DNA of 64,000 nucleotides from Anisus vortex (taxonomy: Eukaryota; Mollusca; Gastropoda; Planorbidae). The notes below the pieces were generated by a model, which did no database searches, had not been told where the DNA came from, and was given only the letters and a program-made list of their open reading frames with translations. Location of the stretch: contig OX421509.1 of the NCBI GenBank assembly GCA_949126835.1, positions 8,954,411 to 9,018,410 of the forward strand, in the 5' to 3' direction. The position numbers and the translations under genes are program-made. The stretch's first letter is position 1; each line of letters opens with the position of its first letter. Of the stretch, positions 49,150 to 60,100 are shown in pieces.

Positions 49150-49860
49150 TAAGCCCCATCCTTTGAGTGCTTAGCAAAACGAAAGTGGATTGGTCGCACT
49201 CTTGGGGCAACCTAGCTCGCCAAGCACTAGTGTGGATTCGACAGGGAACCTGGAAGAGAGGCAGGCAAAATATCACCTGGAGGAGAACGCTGGATAAAGA
49301 ACTGAAAGAAGCGGGAATGAAGTGGCATGAGATGAAGAGATCTGTCTCAGTAACGAAAGGAGTGGATAGGCATTGTGGAGGCCATATGTCCAACGGGCCG
49401 CTGGCGCCTTAAAACCAGCAGCTTCGGGCAAATGGGGCTCGTAAACCTTGATAGGTAGCTCATCTAGGAGAGGGAAACGCTGATCTCAAACCTCCGCTGC
49501 CTCGCGGCTACACCTGTTCATGGAGAGGCTAAGGCTAAGGGAGTAAACCCTAACAGAAAATCAGGAGATGGAGTCCCTTAGGCAGTTTTATAGCGAACGC
49601 GCTATCTCTCTGGCAACTCCTGCGACGCAGATGGTCCCTCGTTGTATCAGCTCGCTGTTCCCTTGGAACCACCATCATTGTGGAGGGAGAGGGCCTGTGC
49701 ATGGGCAACAGCTGGTCTTCTTGAGCATCGCCCAGGCCATCGTGGCCTCTTTTTTTACTTCCCTCACCCCAACCTGGAGTGCCAGGAGAAAGGCGAGAGG
49801 CAGAGAGAAAGGAGACTGCGCCATCGTCCCTTGAGGATGGAAGGATGCCATATATATGTC
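49150..49860 (+). pseudogene. LINE C-terminus and 3' UTR, copy 1
   Basis: A frame from about 49,167 reads KVDWSHSWGNLARQAL, then GTWKRGRQNITWRRTLDKEL and a C-terminal GLCPTGR-like end (MSNGPLAP). This is the typical C-terminal RGRPxxTWRR motif of RTE-like LINEs. The following GC-richer stretch (GGGCAAATGGGGCTCGTAAA, TCATCTAGGAGAGGGAAACG, GATGGAGTCCCTTAGGC) recurs at 57,530-58,020 and is the 3' UTR. Confidence 0.8.
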
Positions 49861-50325
49861 CAACTGAGGACTTCAATCAAATTCATTGATCGCTTGATTG
49901 AAACACACACAAAAAAAAGACACATAAATTCTTTCGTTCAAGTGATTAAAAATGGAAATTATTGTGTTGTTGTTTTTTCTGTTCAATTGTGTAGGCCTAT
50001 TACGCCTACGCTTTGTAATGTTTGATTGTAATTGATGAATGCATGTATGTATCAATAATTGTACTATAATATGTCAAGTAGCATCGTTGTAGCCAAATGC
50101 TTTTTTATTCTAATATTTATTGGTGCACAATTCTAAAAGGAATTTCTTTGATGATAATAATTTAATAAAGATTATATTATTTTTTTATTATTACCAACAT
50201 CATTATTAATAATCATATTATTTGTGGCGAGTAAGGGGAAGGGAGACATTATTTGTGGGCATTTGTCTTATGTGTGGGCATTTGTTTTATTTACGGGCAT
50301 TTGATTTATGTATAGGCTTTTGTAC

Positions 50326-50575
50326 AGGGCACGGTGGCCGGGCAGCGCGTTCGACTGGCGATTCGGATTCGAATGCTGGTGAAGACTAAGATTTTTTTCT
50401 TGGATTGGAGAGTGTCCATGAGTTTACCCAACTCTGGTGGGTACCTGACATTAGTTGGGGTAAAGTAAAGGAGGTTGGGCATTGTGCTGGCTACCCATCC
50501 CCTAGTATGCCGTGGCCACAAAAACTGTTGAACGCCGCTTCACCGGCCCAAGATCAATGCGGTGCGACGGGTAGC
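50326..50575 (+). mobile_element. SINE family 1
   Basis: GGGCACGGTGGCCGGGCAGC, GACTGGCG, GATTCGAATGCTGG, CTGGTGGGTACCTGACATTA, AGTAAAGGAGG, GCCGTGGCCACAAAAACTGT, CACCGGCCC and GCGACGGG in sense order. Confidence 0.88.
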
Positions 50576-50639
50576 CTACTTAATTTTTTTTCTAGAATTT
50601 CGTACTAACATGAGGATAAAATCAAATTGCTACAACACA

Positions 50640-51000
50640 TTAGTTAGCTCTATAGGCCTACTAGAATAAATGCACCTTCTGACTCTATTGTTAAACTAAA
50701 ACATAACATACAGAAAATAAAAAGAATTCAGAAAATAGCTGTAGTGTATTTATTAAAATTGATTTTTTTAAGCATTAAAACGAATAGTGCAAGATAGGGA
50801 GAGATAGGATGCATATGGGAAGGGGGGCTATATTGGGGAGGGAGAGAGTTTAATGCAAGGTGAGGGTGTGGAATAGTGCAAGGTAATGGGGACAATTGCA
50901 ATATAATTTTTTGAACTGGTGCATAGTTAGTTTCGCACTAAACAATTTGAAAAATTAATAAATATCATATTTTCTAATTATCAATAGTTGTGACATAACT
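50640..51000. other. Spacer, nothing recognised
   Basis: AT-rich with GGAGAGATAGG-type low complexity near 50,795-50,860. Confidence 0.4.
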
Positions 51001-51004
51001 TGAT

Positions 51005-51115
51005 TACCGTATATACTCGCGTATAAGTCGCACCGGTGTATAAGTCGCACCCCTACTTTTCGTCGAAATTTTCGGTTAAAAAAAAAGTGCGACTTATACG
51101 CGAGTATGTACGGTA
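51005..51115. mobile_element. Short palindromic MITE (CCGTATATACTCGCGTATAA termini)
   Basis: ACCGTATATACTCGCGTATA then AGTCGCAC at the left is mirrored by GTGCGACTTATACGCGAGTA then TGTACGGT at the right. TA lies at both ends, which would fit a TA-target element. The second GTATAAGTCGCACC word is a direct internal copy. Confidence 0.78.
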
Positions 51116-51531
51116 AATAGTTCAAAATTTTACATTTCTATCGTTTTCTGATATACAAAATGTGCGAGACGAAATGTAAAATTATTATTCTCAATAAATA
51201 TGTTTAAAAAAATAGCACAACATAGACACAGTAGACGGGCTAGTCAAAACAAATGACGTATATCATGCACAAAAACATTTCTATGGAAAGCTAAACAGGC
51301 TAGAACATAGTAAAATATGGACATGAATAAATATTTAAAATAAATTATATTTATAATTATTGTTAACGTGACTGTGTATAAAACTACATATATTTATTGT
51401 TAAAATCTTTTTATAGCCTCACTCTATAGTCTATAAGCTGATAAGTATTTTAATTTTGAAAAAGGAAATAGATATGGAAAATAGGTGGGGTTTATGAGGC
51501 AGGTTGGTGGGTAGGCTACTGGTTATACAAC

Positions 51532-51786
51532 CAGTGGCATATTTAGACCTATGGAACAGGGGCCCCCCACACAAAAGGGTCCCCACAAATTCCGAAAATT
51601 TTTCTTTTGTCTTTTCTTTTGGCAATTAGAATAGTCTGTTGTAGAAGCGCACAATGAATATTTATGCTACTGTTAATGATAAATCGCATTTGATTGTTAC
51701 TTGACACTGTCAGGGTCGAGTCCACGAGGGGGCCCCCACATAAATTTGGCCCGTGGGAACAGTGCCCCCACAATCCTAAATACAAC
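51532..51786. mobile_element. MITE related to the CAGTGGCGTATTTAGG family
   Basis: CAGTGGCATATTTAGACC at the left and CCCCCACAATCCTAAATAC at the right, with GGGGCCCCCCACA and GGGGGCCCCCACA words inside, like the 10,668 copy. The right end is worn. Confidence 0.65.
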
Positions 51787-51829
51787 ACAACTTTTTGTTT
51801 AAATATGAACTAGAAATACGCAGATTTAA

Positions 51830-52450
51830 AAAAAAAAAGTAGCGTTTAGGCCTACTTATTCATATTCAATTCGAAAATTCACATTGATCTAGATCTAGTC
51901 TAGATTCTAGATGTTTTAGGTTCTATTGGCTCCAAGGCAACACTCGTGCGCAAAAGTGGCATAAAATCTATATTATAGGCTCACTGAGATAGGCCTATAT
52001 ATTATAGAATTATAGACCTATATAACTCAGAGTATAGGCCTATCACTAAGGGAGTTAACAATGTAAATTGTGAAATAACTAAAAACAAAGACTTGTCTTA
52101 TTTACTAAGGCCTACTAAAAAAAATATTTATGTATGCGAAAGAAAAACGGAAACAACTAATATTAGTATTTAAATTATATTTAAAATATGAAAAAATATA
52201 TAGTCTAGACTCTACTATTAGATTTACAACGTTGAAACATTAGTAAATATTAATAGGCCTATATGATAAGCCTATATTCTATATGCAACATTTTAGTCCA
52301 CAACATTAAATTCTGCTTGAATAATTTATAAATATTTAGAGCTCTAACTATGAGCGGCATCATTCATGTTATGTATGCTACCTAATGAAACCAGGTAGGC
52401 TACATTATAATCTAAAATCTAAACATAGTTATTTAGGCTAAATCACTAAA
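51830..52450. other. AT-rich stretch with many TAGGCCTA words
   Basis: Repeated TAGGCCTA palindromes (for example near 51,848, 51,982, 52,036, 52,254). No gene. Confidence 0.5.
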
Positions 52451-52454
52451 CCTA

Positions 52455-52790
52455 GAAACACTAAAAGACAGAAGGGCAGAGAGTAAATTAAGAATAATTC
52501 ATAAGGCATTAAACTTTAGAAATACAACACAATAACAACCTGTAGGCCTATAGATCTAGTTGCAATGCTCAGATAAACATAAGGACAGAATCACTTTCCT
52601 TATCCCTTATGGAAGAACAAATTAAATGCATATAAGTACTCTTTCTTCTCGAGCATGGAATGGACAACAAGAAAATCAGAAGCTTAACATAGGCCTATTA
52701 TTTAAAACACTAATAAAAATGCAAAACAAGACTCAGAACACGGATAATAATCAATAATAATCTTCAGAGCCTTTAGATTAAGCTTTATCT
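52455..52790 (+). mobile_element. LINE 3' tail with small internal changes
   Basis: GACAGAAGGGCAGAGAGTAA, CAATGCTCAGATAAACATAA, GCATGGAATGGAC and CGGATAATAATC follow the tail order of the 42,440 copy. Confidence 0.75.
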
Positions 52791-53199
52791 TATGTAGCGC
52801 CCCAGGGCAAAATACTTTGCATACTGTAACTGCTATATTAATAATGCTATATTTGCTATATTTAGACTACACTTGCAGCCCCCCTGGAAGTGGCAACCCC
52901 CGGCATATGCTCCCCTCTGCCCTCCCCTATGTGAGGGCTCTATCTGTAATGTAGGCTATAAGATATAAGATCATGTAAAATAAGCCCACTAAACTTGTAG
53001 GCCTACCACAGCTTAGATAAGCGTAGTTAATTTTAAAGAACGGGCGTCTGTAATATATAGGCTCTATACAATTCAAATGGAAACTTGATATCGAAGTCAC
53101 CACGTAAAACTTCAACTCTTTACTCATTATATTTTACAAGATTAATTCGAAACAAAAAATTTAAATAATTTCATCTTTTCTTATATGTTACCGAGGCTT

Positions 53200-53440
53200 C
53201 TTATGTATATACTCTACAGTAGATCGCCCTACGCTTATCCGCATTTTGATTTGCTTTAATTGATGTTAAATTATTGTTTTTTCTGGTCTGTTCAGGTAAC
53301 CCATTCGGTGTCAGGATGCTACGGATACCACTCTGGAAGAAAGATTAGGCTACTTCTATGCATCATTTTGTTCTTGCATATGTAATTAGAAAAGTGTTTT
53401 TTATCTTTGTTTTTATATTATCATTGTAATAGTTTATGTT
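53200..53440 (-). mobile_element. LINE 3' tail, diverged
   Basis: CGCCCTACGCTTATCCGC, GTTCAGGTAACCCATTC, CCACTCTGGAAGAAAG and ATGCATCATTTTGTTCTTGC in reverse-tail order. Confidence 0.7.
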
Positions 53441-53449
53441 TAAATAGAT

Positions 53450-53985
53450 TTACATAATCCATGGAAGTCACACTTAACGAAGGTTCACAAGTGGCCCCTT
53501 AGAGCCGCATTTGTCCACCCATAATTTATTAGAGATTTTCATTTTTTTTTGGTCCGATTGTACTACTGTTTATGGATGTTGTGCAGTTAGTTGGCAACAA
53601 GGTATGGCCATGAAAATTATTTAGGCAAGGGATATCACTCTCTCTAAAAAGATACGTGTATTGTCAATAATGTTATTGGAATTCATTAAATGTGTGCTAA
53701 TTTTCATTTATAAAAATTTATAGAGCTAGCAGTGTGTTATAAATGATTGCGATTTCGGATGTATAGTTTAAGACATTTAGTCTTTTTGGTTGTTGTCTCC
53801 ATTAAAGCTGTTTAAGTTTTTGTTTTATTTTACCAAAAAGTAAAAAATACCAGCCTCTCGACTTGACTCAATATAAGTTTGACAAGAATCTATCAACTGC
53901 AACCCCAAAATATTCAAAACAACTAGACTAATTAGTAGTAATTCGGGATTAAATTAGCATAGTAACTTTCTTTTTTTTTTTCAAA
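53450..53985. other. Upstream region of dymeclin
   Basis: AT-rich with no TATA box, CpG-rich patch or known site that I can support. A T run directly precedes the start codon context TCAAAATGG. Confidence 0.4.
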
Positions 53986-54125
53986 ATGGGAACAACAAGT
54001 AGTAGTTTAAGTGAACTGGCTAATAATGAATGCCTAAAACATCTTTCAAGTCAAAACGCAATAGATCCAATGGATCCTTTTTGGAATCAGTTATTATCAT
54101 TTTCATTTCAAATTCCTGTTAACAG
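53986..54125 (+). CDS. DYM: Dymeclin exon 1
   Basis: ATG at 53,986; encodes MGTTSSSLSELANNECLKHL through FSFQIPVN. Donor AACAG|GTAAGC leaves two bases of a Ser codon. Confidence 0.95.
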
Positions 54126-57100
54126 GTAAGCATACTATACAATACAGTATAGGCCCTACACCATATAACTATAACTATAGTATAACCATTTGTATTGTTT
54201 ATCATTGAATAATTATGAAAAAAAAGTCTTTCTTAGGATGTAAAATTATTTATTTTATGTACACCAAACTAATGCTTTGACAAAATTGTCAATGCTGTTT
54301 AAAATTCTTGTAAACAAAACAGGATGTGGACATAACATAATCCAATACAATAGTTATAACTATTGGATTGTAGACTATGTCACCCTGCAGGTCTTTATCA
54401 CAGGGCCTATGTTTAATCCTCGTGTTTAGTAAACTAAATCTGAACCAAATAACTTGAATATATTTTAATGAGGGAATTATTAATATGAAAACAAAACTGA
54501 AGCCATTTATTTATAAATTATTAATAAGCTTTCATTAGTTATCGCCATGGTCATGATAAAATAAATTTAATTTAATTCATTTATTTAATTCCCTTCATTG
54601 TAAGTCAATGTTGGCTTTTTCTTGCAGTTTTTACTAACTCAACTCTAATATATATGCACTTAAATATAAATGAACAATTAGGATGATGGTAAATGAACAC
54701 TATAACAACTTGACTTTAAAACAAGGCTCTGCGTAGAAAGTATGCAGGGAAAAGTGGTTTATGTTAAAATTGACTGTTTGTAATGTCAGAAAAAAAACCA
54801 TTAAACTCGTTACACACTTGACACCTAAAACATAATAAACTACAGAATACATTTACGGTTAAGGCATTATTATAATTAAACCATTAAAATGGTAACTCAT
54901 TTTATGTAAATATAACAATGGTCAAATGTGTTCCTTTAAGTCTCATAGAGTTTTGATGTTCAATGAAATTACCACATTTCTTATATAATGAACTCTTCTT
55001 TTTTATTTAGCTATAAATATATAGGCTGCGGCTATTCGGACCAGGGTCCCTTTAGCATTAAATGGCTATTTGGACCCAGCTTAAGTCGGAATTTCTTAGA
55101 ACCCATAAAAAAATTTAAAAAGGGAAAAAAAAATATATATATTTGTCTTACCATGTTTTATAAGAAATAGCACAAAAACACCAAATCTATCCCTATATAA
55201 CCTAACCGATACTAACTATTACACAAAAAACTACAAAGCCATCCCTAACCTATCTAAACTATCTATTACTAAGGCTATCGGTTACGAATTGCCACTTTGA
55301 TATATATAAATATTATTAATTACGCCTGCCAAATATTCATTATTATTGTGAACTTAAGATGTTATCAAGCTGCTTTAGTATTTCCATTTTTAAAATGTAT
55401 AAAAGAATGACTTTAAAATAAATGTATAGAGTAGTTTTTTTAAATAGACATGAAAGGAGGGAGAGGGGGGGGGTCTCCATGCGCAGAAGGTTGGATAGGC
55501 GCTAGACTGACACTTTAAAAACATATTTTTTAAAAGTAAAAACAAAATTAGCTAACAAAAACTAGTTATCGACTATAATTCATTTAACACCTTAGCAGGT
55601 TAACTTACAAGAAAATGAAGACTAACATTCTAGATAGTTACATATTTCAACCTCTGCTGCAGGCATCATTTTTCCCTAGTAAGAAACTGAAGGTATAATT
55701 TACATCATTTTTTGACCTTATTTAAGTATGGGGGATGGTGGCCAAGCGGCAGCACATTCGGCTGACGTACCAAAGGTCCTATGTTCGAATCCTTGTGAAG
55801 GCTAGGATTTGTTTCTGGTTCTGGAGGGCATCCCTGTGCCTACCCAGCTCTGTTTGTTACCTGACCTTATTTGAGTTAAAGTAAAGGTGGCTATGTATTG
55901 TGCTGGCCACACAATCACCTACTATGCCGTGGCCACAGAAACTAGTGAATGCTGCTTCACCAGCCCTATGGATCGACATGGTCTGATGGGGATACATTTA
56001 AGTGAGATTTTTAAATGTTAGCCTAGTGAACAGAGATTCAAGGTTATAAAAAAAACAACTTTTTCAAATAGCTTTATCATTCAGATTTCTTAAACAAAAT
56101 AAAGAAATTCTCTTGGTGTATTTTTAGCTCAGACGCAAAAGCCTTAGAGGAGTCGACGGAAATCATCGCCAGAAATTTTGCACTGAATAATTGCCACACT
56201 GGCAATTTGAGGGCACTCATATACAATTTTATGATTAGGGCAACAGAATTGAAAGCTTCAGCGCAGTGTGAAGAGTAAGTGTCCTTGTCGTCCCTCCCTT
56301 ATTTAACTCCCTTATTTAACTGTCCTATTGAAATTATACTGTGATTGGAATGTTTCAATAAAAAAATGAGTTGCTAAGTCATCTTATATTAACTGTATTT
56401 AGTTATATATGATGTATCCTTTTTAGATAATTTTAGTACTCAGGGGTTGTAAACAGGGGCAAATCCATGTTGGGGGCTGAAAGTCATCCCTGATATTTGT
56501 AAAAAACATTTTTTTTTTAAAGCATCCGAGCAGCTTCATTTTTTGTTCCATGAAGCTAGTGTGTTGATTAGTTCCAGTAATATAATATTCATCTGCTACA
56601 AAGCCCTGTTTATCAAACGAAGCTAATGTAATGATGTGTTGATTTGTTTCAGTAATATATTCATCTGGCAGACCTACAATGCCCTGTTTATCATACGAAG
56701 CCTTTGTAAATACTTTGTGGAACACCTCAGTGAGGAATTGTTGCTGCACCAGTTTGACTGCCTTCCACCAAAACAAGATGGTATGGCTTGTAGTTTTACA
56801 TTTTTTTCATTTTTTAAAAATCCTTTTTTAATAACTTCATCATGGCTTGCCTCTGGCTGGCAACAATCTTTGGAAGGCTTATTAACAGCAGTTCCTATAA
56901 TGCTGTCGTTCAGAAACTTGGCACACAGACTTGTTGCAGATGACAACATACTCTTTCACATTTTCAGCCTAATCCTTTCACCACAAGCCCTAAAAATCAG
57001 CCGGCACAATGCCCAGCCCCCTTTATTTTTGCCTAACCCTTCCAGACGCTTAGGAAAAAGTCACTTGGAGTTTTCACCATTTTGTTTAGTTTGAGACTAG

Positions 57101-60100
57101 ATTAGCAAGACCATTGTGCCCTATTTCCTAGTGGCAGATTGCTTTATTTGTTACTTTTATAGTTACCCATTGTTTTAAAATGTTGTCTCTCTGCGGCAGC
57201 ACTAGTATAATATATTGCAGGGTTCATACAGGTTTGGGTAAAACTGGCTTGATGTTTCAAGTTTTGGTAAAAATTTGGGAACTGACCAAGGTTTGGGAAT
57301 GTTTGTGAATAAAAATGTTGTTCAGTTGAAGAAGCCCTTAGCTCCTATTATGTTGTTGTTGTCTTTTTCAGATTATTCTGAGTTTTATAAGTACTGAAAA
57401 ATATCCACAAATAGAATTTATTTAGGACTATATATATATATCTACATTTCAAATAGTTGTTATAGCCAGGGGGTGTAAGTGAGGGATAAGCTCCCACTGA
57501 CTAAAAAATTCTCCTAATGGCATGCGTCTTCCAAACCGCCTCTGACAACCCAGTCCAACACCTGGCCTGCTCGAGTAGCTTAGGCACTAAGCCTGCAAAA
57601 CTGCTTTAATCAACAGGTGAAGGGGTGAAGGCGATCCCCCAGCACCTCAAAACTGGGTGCTTCGGGCAGATGGAGTTTGTTAGCACGGAAAGGCAGTCCA
57701 TCTAGGAGAGGGGACACTCTGATATCAAACCCCCGCTGTCTAGCGGAAAACAAATAGACTTCAGGTGTAAACGTCCAAGAAAAAATCTGGAGTGGTTCCC
57801 CTCAGGCGTTTGGATTACCAACTATGGTCTTCCATCTGGCAGCCCCTGCAGCCGAGCCAATGCCAAATGTAATGCCTAGCATTCCTTTGGGTCACATTGG
57901 TTAGGCAGAGAGAGGGATTATGACGCATGAACAACCCATGATCTCTTTACCTAAGGCCCAGGTATGCGTCCTGGAGAGGAAACTCCATTGTCTCTCGAGA
58001 CAGAAGGAGCCATTATTATACACATCCAGAATAATATACATTGGTTTGTGTGGCTGGTTTTGTAACTAAATTTGGCAATTTCAAAATGATTTTAGAGTAG
58101 GAGCCCTGTATATAACATGGATATGTGTATGTTATTTATGTGTGTAATTGACTGTTGATTTAAACTCTATATTACAGGCAGTCCAGCTGACGACACTGCG
58201 GAGATAGGATCTCAGATTGAGAACTTCATCACAGCTTTGGTTGAACTCATCGTAGACGTTCCAGTTTTGTAAGTAGTTTGCCATAACACTTTTTTTTGTT
58301 CCACTTCTTAAGTGTATCTAAGTGTATAACCCATGACGAAAGGTGGGGGGGGGGAGGAGGTAATTCCATTAACTGTGGCCTGCTGGCCAGATCTTCCACA
58401 AAAAACTACAATAACCCTTTGTTCGTATTTACCTTTATGGTAATTGTAAAGTGTTGCTTGAATTTGTTTACATGAAGTGTTCCTAGTATTCGCCTAGTGT
58501 TTCTTGCACTTGATTGTAAATTTAATTCTCCTTTTTGCATCCAACTGCAGTGAAACTTGTTACAGATTGGATAATAATCGCCATAATCTTGTCTTATGAT
58601 TTCTCTATTATTGCAAAGTTTATGTCACACACAGACATGCCTACCGTTCCGGATTTTCCGGAACCGTTCCGTAAAATGGCAGAAAATTACCCCTGTTCCG
58701 CAATTCCGCATTAGACCAGTTTGTTCCGCAAAATCGGCGTCTCCGAAAATGCCAACATTTTAATTAATAAAGTAATAACGCGAAATAAATAAAAAGCGTT
58801 TGCCAACTTTTGTTTTCTTCATGATCATGTCACTTCCGTTTTAATGTATACTATTTCCTATTTATTTTTGGTCGAGAGTGCATAAGCGTAAGGCTTCCCG
58901 GCACTGCCGACTACTTGTCAAATAATTTTAGGGACACTAAAACTAAACTAATCATTGCTAGCCAAAACAAAATGTTACCTTCTAGTAACTTAATAAAAGT
59001 AGTTGCTAAATTAAAATTAAAAAAAAAGTAAAGTATATTTTCCCTACTGCTTTAAATTGGTCGGCTAGTAAAACTAAAACTGATGTTGGTGGAATTATAC
59101 TAATGATACTAGTGTAAGTGCCTAGTGCATTTAGCTAGGCCTATTCAACCCTATTGTAACAAATTTGCTTAGGCGTAAAGTGGCATAGTCCTTTAGACTT
59201 AGTCCTAGGCCTAGGCTTATGAATTTAGTTAGTTTTACCAATATCAAGCATTTAAGTTGATACTCAATTACATTGACCTTGCCTTAGTCTTAGTCATTAA
59301 GAATATAGATAGGCCCTAGCTAGGTAGACATACTGATTAATTTGAATTTAACCACTTTCTAGGTTTTTGTCCTAGGCCTTAGACTTAGTAGATTGAAAGG
59401 TTTATTTTTAAAAAAACAGCATCGTAATTATTGAGTAATAGCTTTAAATCATATAGCTACATAAAAAGCCACTGTTTTTCCCTTTAATAGGTTTATAACC
59501 TTAGTTAAACTACTTAAACATAGATAAATGTAATCCCTTCCCCCTCCTCAATAATTTTCTTTTCATAAACTCTATATTGACTTAGATTGTATTCTAGATC
59601 TTATATATATTTAATATATACAGTGTTAACACTGTAAATGAGACTATTTTTCTTACGTATTTTAACAATATTATTTAGCGTATATATTGGCTCGAAAATG
59701 CTTCATCCGCGCTTATGTTCCTCATTTTGGTCCCATGTTCCTCATTTTTACCTAGGGTGTTCCTCATTTTGATATGTGGAGGTAGGCATGTCTGCACACA
59801 AATTTTCATATTATGATTTTTTCATTGTTGTTGTTTTTACCCTAATGTTTGTCTTTAATCGCAACGTTCTCTCGCCCCCACCACCACCCCTCTCCTCAAC
59901 CGCCACTCTCCTGTTTTTTCCAGGAATTTCACCTACGCCCTCCACTTGGAAACACTGAACACACTGATGGTGCTGCTGTCTCTACAAATGTACCACAGCC
60001 AGCCCGCCAGTCACTTTGCCGTCTACAAGATTCTCATGCAGGGCAAATGGTAAATGCTGTTTGAGGCCGTGTTCAATACTCCTCTTTTTTTTTCTTCTCG

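Noticed and set aside
49568..50025. Several overlapping frames on both strands near 49.6-50.0 kb
   Set aside because: They lie in a GC-richer LINE 3' UTR that recurs at 57.5-58.0 kb and share no conserved frame with that copy.
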